Shown: positions 32,816 through 35,711 of the stretch, one piece after another
How positions within the stretch are numbered: the first letter of the stretch is position 1
Layout of the letters: each line of letters opens with the position of its first letter
NCBI GenBank assembly: GCA_035654775.1
Contig: DASRWB010000002.1
Location: 1 to 35,711, forward strand
Reading direction: 5' to 3'
Length of the DNA stretch: 35,711 nt
Origin: HKST-UBA85 sp035654775
GTDB taxonomy: Bacteria > Bacteroidota > Bacteroidia > Flavobacteriales > Flavobacteriaceae
The notes under the pieces: generated by a model
Database searches by the model: none
Told to the model about the DNA's origin: nothing
What the model saw: the letters and a program-made list of their open reading frames with translations, nothing else
Translations under genes and position numbers: made by a program

Positions 32816-33412
32816 TTAAGACAGCTTTTCACTGATGAGTTTCAGGAATTCATTGCGGGTTTCTTCTTTTTCAAACTGCCCTCTAAAACCCGAAGTAGTC
32901 GTTACCGAGTTTTGCTTCTGTACCCCGCGCATCATCATGCACATGTGTGCCGCTTCTATCACCACCGCCACACCTTGAGGCTTGAGCGTTTGGTTTATAC
33001 ACTCCAGAATTTGCTCGGTAAGGCGCTCCTGAACCTGCAACCGTCGGGCAAAAACATCTACCACACGCGGCAGCTTGCTAAGCCCTACAATATGACCGTT
33101 AGGAATATACGCAATATGCGCCTTCCCAAAAAAAGGTAAAATATGATGCTCACACAGCGAATACAGCTCAATATCCTTTACTATTACCATTTCGTTATAC
33201 GATTCCTTAAACATGGCACTCTTTAGTATCTTTGCCGCATCTTGATGGTAGCCCTGCGTTAAAAACTGCATGGCTTTAGCCGCGCGTTCCGGAGTTTTCA
33301 GCAAACCCTCACGAGTAGAATTCTCACCTAAATCTTCTATTATCTGTTTATACCTGTCTTTTACATCATCCGTAACCTGAATGTTGTATTCCTCAAATTT
33401 TTTATAGGGCAT
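32816..33412 (-). CDS. folE: GTP cyclohydrolase I
   Basis: A 198-residue zinc enzyme that converts GTP to 7,8-dihydroneopterin triphosphate and formate, the first step of folate (or tetrahydrobiopterin) synthesis; it works as a decamer. The zinc ligands are C87 and H90 in YSLCEHHILPFFGKAHIAYI and C158 in EAAHMCMMMRGV. The catalytic-site signature continues with GLSKLPRVVDVFARRLQVQE and NSVTTTSGFRGQF. Because the Cys-His-Cys set is complete, this is the zinc-dependent FolE type (FolE1), not the metal-flexible FolE2. No other folate genes are close. The region upstream to lolD (190 bases) is AT-rich with no gene. Confidence 0.96.
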   Translation of the reverse strand: MPYKKFEEYNIQVTDDVKDRYKQIIEDLGENSTREGLLKTPERAAKAMQFLTQGYHQDAAKILKSAMFKESYNEMVIVKDIELYSLCEHHILPFFGKAHIAYIPNGHIVGLSKLPRVVDVFARRLQVQERLTEQILECINQTLKPQGVAVVIEAAHMCMMMRGVQKQNSVTTTSGFRGQFEKEETRNEFLKLISEKLS

Positions 33413-33602
33413 ATAAATACGTTTGTTTTGTCTAAAAATAGAAAAATTAGCAGTAGTAATTCCTATAAACCTTTTTAAAATAAGTATTATTTAACATATT
33501 TTAGCAAAGCAAACGCCACAAGCTGTTTTTTTAACAAGAAAAACCACATACACTTGTACAACCCTATTTAAAATAGTATTTTCACAACCAAAGAAAACCA
33601 CC

Positions 33603-34271
33603 TTGATTCAGGCAGAAAACCTACATAAATACTACGGCGATTTACACGTGCTAAAAGGCGTGGATATTGTCGTGAACAAAGGCGAAATTGTTTCCATTGT
33701 AGGCGCGTCGGGAGCCGGAAAAACCACACTCCTGCACCTCTTGGGAACACTCGACAAACCCTATCCCAAAGAAAAAAGCAAACTGCATATAAACGGTACA
33801 GATATAAGCACGCTTAACGATACCGCTCTGGCAAAATTCAGAAATCACCACATTGGTTTTATCTTTCAGTTTCATCAGCTCCTGCCCGAGTTCTCCGCCT
33901 TGGAAAATGTATGCATCCCCGCCTTTATAAAAGGAACCGCAAAACAGGAAGCACAAGCCAAAGCCAAAGAATTGCTGGACTTTTTAGGACTGAAAAACCG
34001 CTACCACCATAAACCCAACGCACTCTCCGGTGGCGAGCAACAACGCGTGGCTGTTGCACGGGCACTCATAAACAACCCGGCAGTGGTTTTTGCCGACGAA
34101 CCCAGCGGAAACCTGGACAGCGAAAGCGCCGAAAACCTTCACAACCTTTTCTTTTCCCTGCGCGACCGCTTCGGACAAACCTTTGTTATTGTCACCCACA
34201 ACCGCGAACTGGCCGATATGGCCGACAGAAAACTAACCATGGTAGACGGAAAAATCCTGAACCCGAAGTAA
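33603..34271 (+). CDS. lolD: LolD-type ABC transporter ATP-binding protein
   Basis: A 222-residue ABC ATPase read from a TTG start at 33603, since the protein should begin MIQAENLHKYYGDLHVLKGV as in related proteins and no ATG lies near. It contains Walker A GASGAGKT (about 37-44), the Q-loop region IFQFHQLLPEFSALENV, the signature LSGGEQQR, Walker B AVVFADEPSGNLD and the H-loop VTHN. The sequence is closest to LolD/MacB-type ATPases, which power lipoprotein release from the inner membrane via LolC/E. No LolC/E permease gene is adjacent, so the partner must be elsewhere, as is common in Bacteroidetes. Confidence 0.88.
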   Translation: MIQAENLHKYYGDLHVLKGVDIVVNKGEIVSIVGASGAGKTTLLHLLGTLDKPYPKEKSKLHINGTDISTLNDTALAKFRNHHIGFIFQFHQLLPEFSALENVCIPAFIKGTAKQEAQAKAKELLDFLGLKNRYHHKPNALSGGEQQRVAVARALINNPAVVFADEPSGNLDSESAENLHNLFFSLRDRFGQTFVIVTHNRELADMADRKLTMVDGKILNPK

Positions 34272-34586
34272 ACCCCCAACTTTTCCTAATTCCATAACCC
34301 ACAGTTTCAACCGTGGACTATCGTGCCGTAACAACAGTATAAGAATGGATTATCCATCTTCTAAAGTTATAATTTATAGTTACTAATAACAATCCAACCT
34401 ACAACGTCATTGCGAGGCTTGTTGCGAGGAACGAAGCAAACCACAACGAAGCAATCTCAAGCCCTTGTCTCCCAACCCATCTCCCGAAACCTCGGGACCA
34501 AACCCACCGGAACAATGTCACAAATAAAATCAAATGTCATGCCGAGCGGAGTCGAGGCACAAGCCAAAACCCCATTCAATCCTCTA

Positions 34587-34685
34587 TTAACCCATCTCCC
34601 AACCCACCGGCTCTGTCAATACGGCGTTCATACAGATGCCGGTGAACACGCCAAGAGCGAGTATCACATATAGGATGCGGAGCAA
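34587..34685 (-). other. Possible small membrane ORF or gene remnant
   Basis: On the minus strand, from a TTG at 34685 to the TAA at 34587, 32 codons encode a plausible membrane helix (LRILYVILALGVFTGICMNAVL) followed by a short polar tail (TEPVGWEMG). The frame is open for another ~16 codons upstream (to about 34735) without an ATG. This could be a tiny single-helix protein, the decayed end of a membrane-protein gene, or chance. It lies within the repeat mosaic, which weakens the coding case. Confidence 0.25.
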
Positions 34686-34825
34686 GTTATTTAAAGGCCG
34701 TTGAAATATTGATAATCCTTCCGAATAATCAACATTTCAACACCACAAAAGCATCATAATGAAGTAAAGTAAAAAATAAATAGTAACTTTGAAGTATCTG
34801 GCTAGTGCTTTTCATAGGAGCCGCT

Positions 34826-34835
34826 GTTATGTGGC
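34826..34835. repeat. Inverted repeat flanking the SIMPL gene (left copy)
   Basis: GTTATGTGGC at 34826-34835, five bases before the SIMPL stop codon end at 34840. Its exact reverse complement GCCACATAAC lies at 35565-35574, 21 bases before (upstream of) the SIMPL start. The gene is thus bracketed by 10-bp inverted repeats. Confidence 0.6.
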
Positions 34836-34839
34836 GTTT

Positions 34840-35544
34840 TTATTCAATCGCAAATTTTATTGTTACTTCGCTTTCCACTTTGATTGGTTTAAATTCAATT
34901 GCAGGTGGTTCGTATTCTTGTTTTCTTTTCCCTCCGTAACCCATTACAACTACTTCTTGTAACTCGCCTTGAAAGTTATTGTAGTGTTCATAATATTTGT
35001 CCGAGATATAAATTGCACGGGTTATTTTTTGATTTAGCGGTTTAACCAAATAATCTGCTTGTTTTTTTGCTTTTTCAACTGCTTTTGATTTAAGCACAAG
35101 TTTTAATTCCTCGATTTTTGAATATTCGGTTTTATCCAAATTGACATTTGAAATTCCGATTTCTTCCAATCCAACTAAAACTTTACCTGCTGTTTGAGAA
35201 TCAAATACTTTTAGTTCATAAGCCTTGTCTTTCATTATATCTTTTTGTTTTAAAAAATATTTTTTGAAATTACTTGCTAAATCCGAAAGAGTCAATTGTT
35301 TTTCAGTGTCAATTCCGAGTGATTTTAATTTTTGAATCATTTTCGTTTCCATTTCCTCTACGGAAATTTTATTACGTTCATCTTTTTCTCGGATTAGAAT
35401 GTCTAAATAGATTATGTCGGGCTTAACAAGTGTATCAACTTTTGCAGTCGTTTCAAGATAAGGTTGGTCAATAAAATTTTTAGTTTGTCCGAATGTTAAA
35501 TTTCCGACTAAAACTAGTCCAATAATCAAATAAAATGTTTTCAT
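34840..35544 (-). CDS. SIMPL-domain (DUF541) exported protein
   Basis: A 234-residue protein with a signal peptide (MKTFYLIIGLVLVGNLTFGQ) and a SIMPL/DUF541 domain covering most of the rest (LETTAKVDTLVKPDIIYLDI, SNVNLDKTEYSKIEELKLVLKSKAVEKAKKQADYLV, ESEVTIKFAIE at the end). The family forms periplasmic or surface oligomers; roles are poorly known. It is probably periplasmic here. The gene looks more AT-rich than folE, lolD and the TonB gene (by eye, not measured) and is bracketed by 10-bp inverted repeats, with an attC-like palindrome upstream, so it may have been acquired as a mobile cassette. Confidence 0.85.
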   Translation of the reverse strand: MKTFYLIIGLVLVGNLTFGQTKNFIDQPYLETTAKVDTLVKPDIIYLDILIREKDERNKISVEEMETKMIQKLKSLGIDTEKQLTLSDLASNFKKYFLKQKDIMKDKAYELKVFDSQTAGKVLVGLEEIGISNVNLDKTEYSKIEELKLVLKSKAVEKAKKQADYLVKPLNQKITRAIYISDKYYEHYNNFQGELQEVVVMGYGGKRKQEYEPPAIEFKPIKVESEVTIKFAIE

Positions 35545-35564
35545 TTAGTTTTGTTTTTTTAAAT

Positions 35565-35701
35565 GCCACATAACGTGTTGTATATGGAAAGTTGCGTGTT
35601 TGTGTGCGAGGATTTTCCGAAGGAAAATCAGAAGCTAGCAAACAAAGCAACTGACATTGGTTTAGGATAAAACTAGCAATTTTTTATATACGGTGTTGGG
35701 T
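35565..35701 (-). other. attC-like imperfect palindrome upstream of the SIMPL gene
   Basis: A ~130-bp imperfect inverted repeat with no gene. Nested complementary blocks are AAC (35572-35574)/GTT (35695-35697), TATAT (35581-35585)/ATATA (35686-35690), GTTGC (35591-35595)/GCAAC (35647-35651) and the central hairpin GATTTTCC-GAA-GGAAAATC (35611-35629). The outer right end GTTGGGT (35695-35701) fits the integron GTTRRRY core; the left end ACATAAC deviates at one position from RYYYAAC. Layout and size resemble an integron attC site or a related recombination or transposition element. Confidence 0.4.
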
Positions 35702-35711
35702 TTTAGTGCTT

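Larger units (their letters stand above)
34272..34839. repeat. Gene-poor mosaic of dispersed intergenic repeat fragments
   Basis: These 568 bases hold no convincing gene. Recognisable pieces are CGTCATTGCGAGG (34405-34417) with GAAGCAATCTC downstream, GTCATGCCGAGCGGAGTCG (34536-34554), the hairpin TCCCGA-AACC-TCGGGA (34482-34497), AACCCACCGG twice exactly 100 bases apart (34501, 34601), and a hairpin at 34701-34740 with 13-base arms (TTGAAATATTGAT / ATCAACATTTCAA, one mismatch). The first two resemble dispersed intergenic repeats I have seen in many Bacteroidetes. The middle 280 bases look richer in G and C than the surroundings. The plus-strand frame at 34410-34673 is judged non-coding. Confidence 0.6.

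Noticed and set aside
34410..34673. An 87-residue open frame on the plus strand in the repeat mosaic
   Set aside because: Its sequence is built from dispersed-repeat fragments, is rich in Pro/Thr/Gln without any domain, and has no promoter; it is very likely non-coding.

Overview
The window looks like chromosome of a member of the Bacteroidetes, most likely the family Flavobacteriaceae. The DNA is AT-rich and genes are tightly packed. Shine-Dalgarno sites are essentially absent, and several starts are preceded by the Bacteroidetes -7 element TAnnTTTG. The gene families fit too: a TonB-dependent receptor with an N-terminal carboxypeptidase-regulatory-like domain, an ATP-dependent YchF, small lipoproteins and DUF-type proteins typical of the group, and a parE/parC pair. 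No rRNA, tRNA, CRISPR array, insertion sequence or prophage gene was seen. Genus and species cannot be told from this sequence.

Positions 1-10523 are the distal part of a surface-polysaccharide cluster. It holds the end of an asparagine-synthase-like gene, a TupA-like ATP-grasp protein on the opposite strand, a GT4 glycosyltransferase, two DegT-type sugar aminotransferases, a PglC-like phosphoglycosyl transferase, a PglF/WbpM-like membrane dehydratase, a Wza-type outer-membrane lipoprotein and a Wzc-type co-polymerase/tyrosine kinase. Together they would make a UDP-amino-sugar, load it on the lipid carrier, extend it and export the polymer.

Positions 10513-16849 carry housekeeping and regulatory genes: proline dehydrogenase, aroB, a small acidic protein, an Lrp/AsnC regulator, an M14 zinc carboxypeptidase, an XRE regulator, a small lipoprotein and a TerC-family membrane protein. 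The divergent M14/XRE region is full of inverted repeats that look like operators.

Positions 16846-23037 (minus strand) hold parE, a small membrane protein, parC and the separate ychF gene. Positions 23164-28240 hold a CarboxypepD-reg-like exported protein, a ferredoxin divergent from an acyl-CoA reductase, and serC-serA. Positions 28343-32465 hold a DUF937 protein, a lipoprotein, a small membrane protein, a His-rich small protein and a TonB receptor with a His/Glu-rich loop; the last two look like a metal-acquisition pair. Positions 32501-34271 hold a small membrane protein, folE and a LolD-type ABC ATPase.

Positions 34272-35711 look accessory. A mosaic of dispersed intergenic-repeat fragments is followed by a SIMPL-domain gene flanked by inverted GTTATGTGGC repeats, next to a ~130-bp imperfect palindrome that resembles an integron attC site. 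The strongest leads are this cassette-like structure, a sliding-clamp-type QITLF tail on ParC, the putative metal locus, and the operator cluster around the XRE gene.
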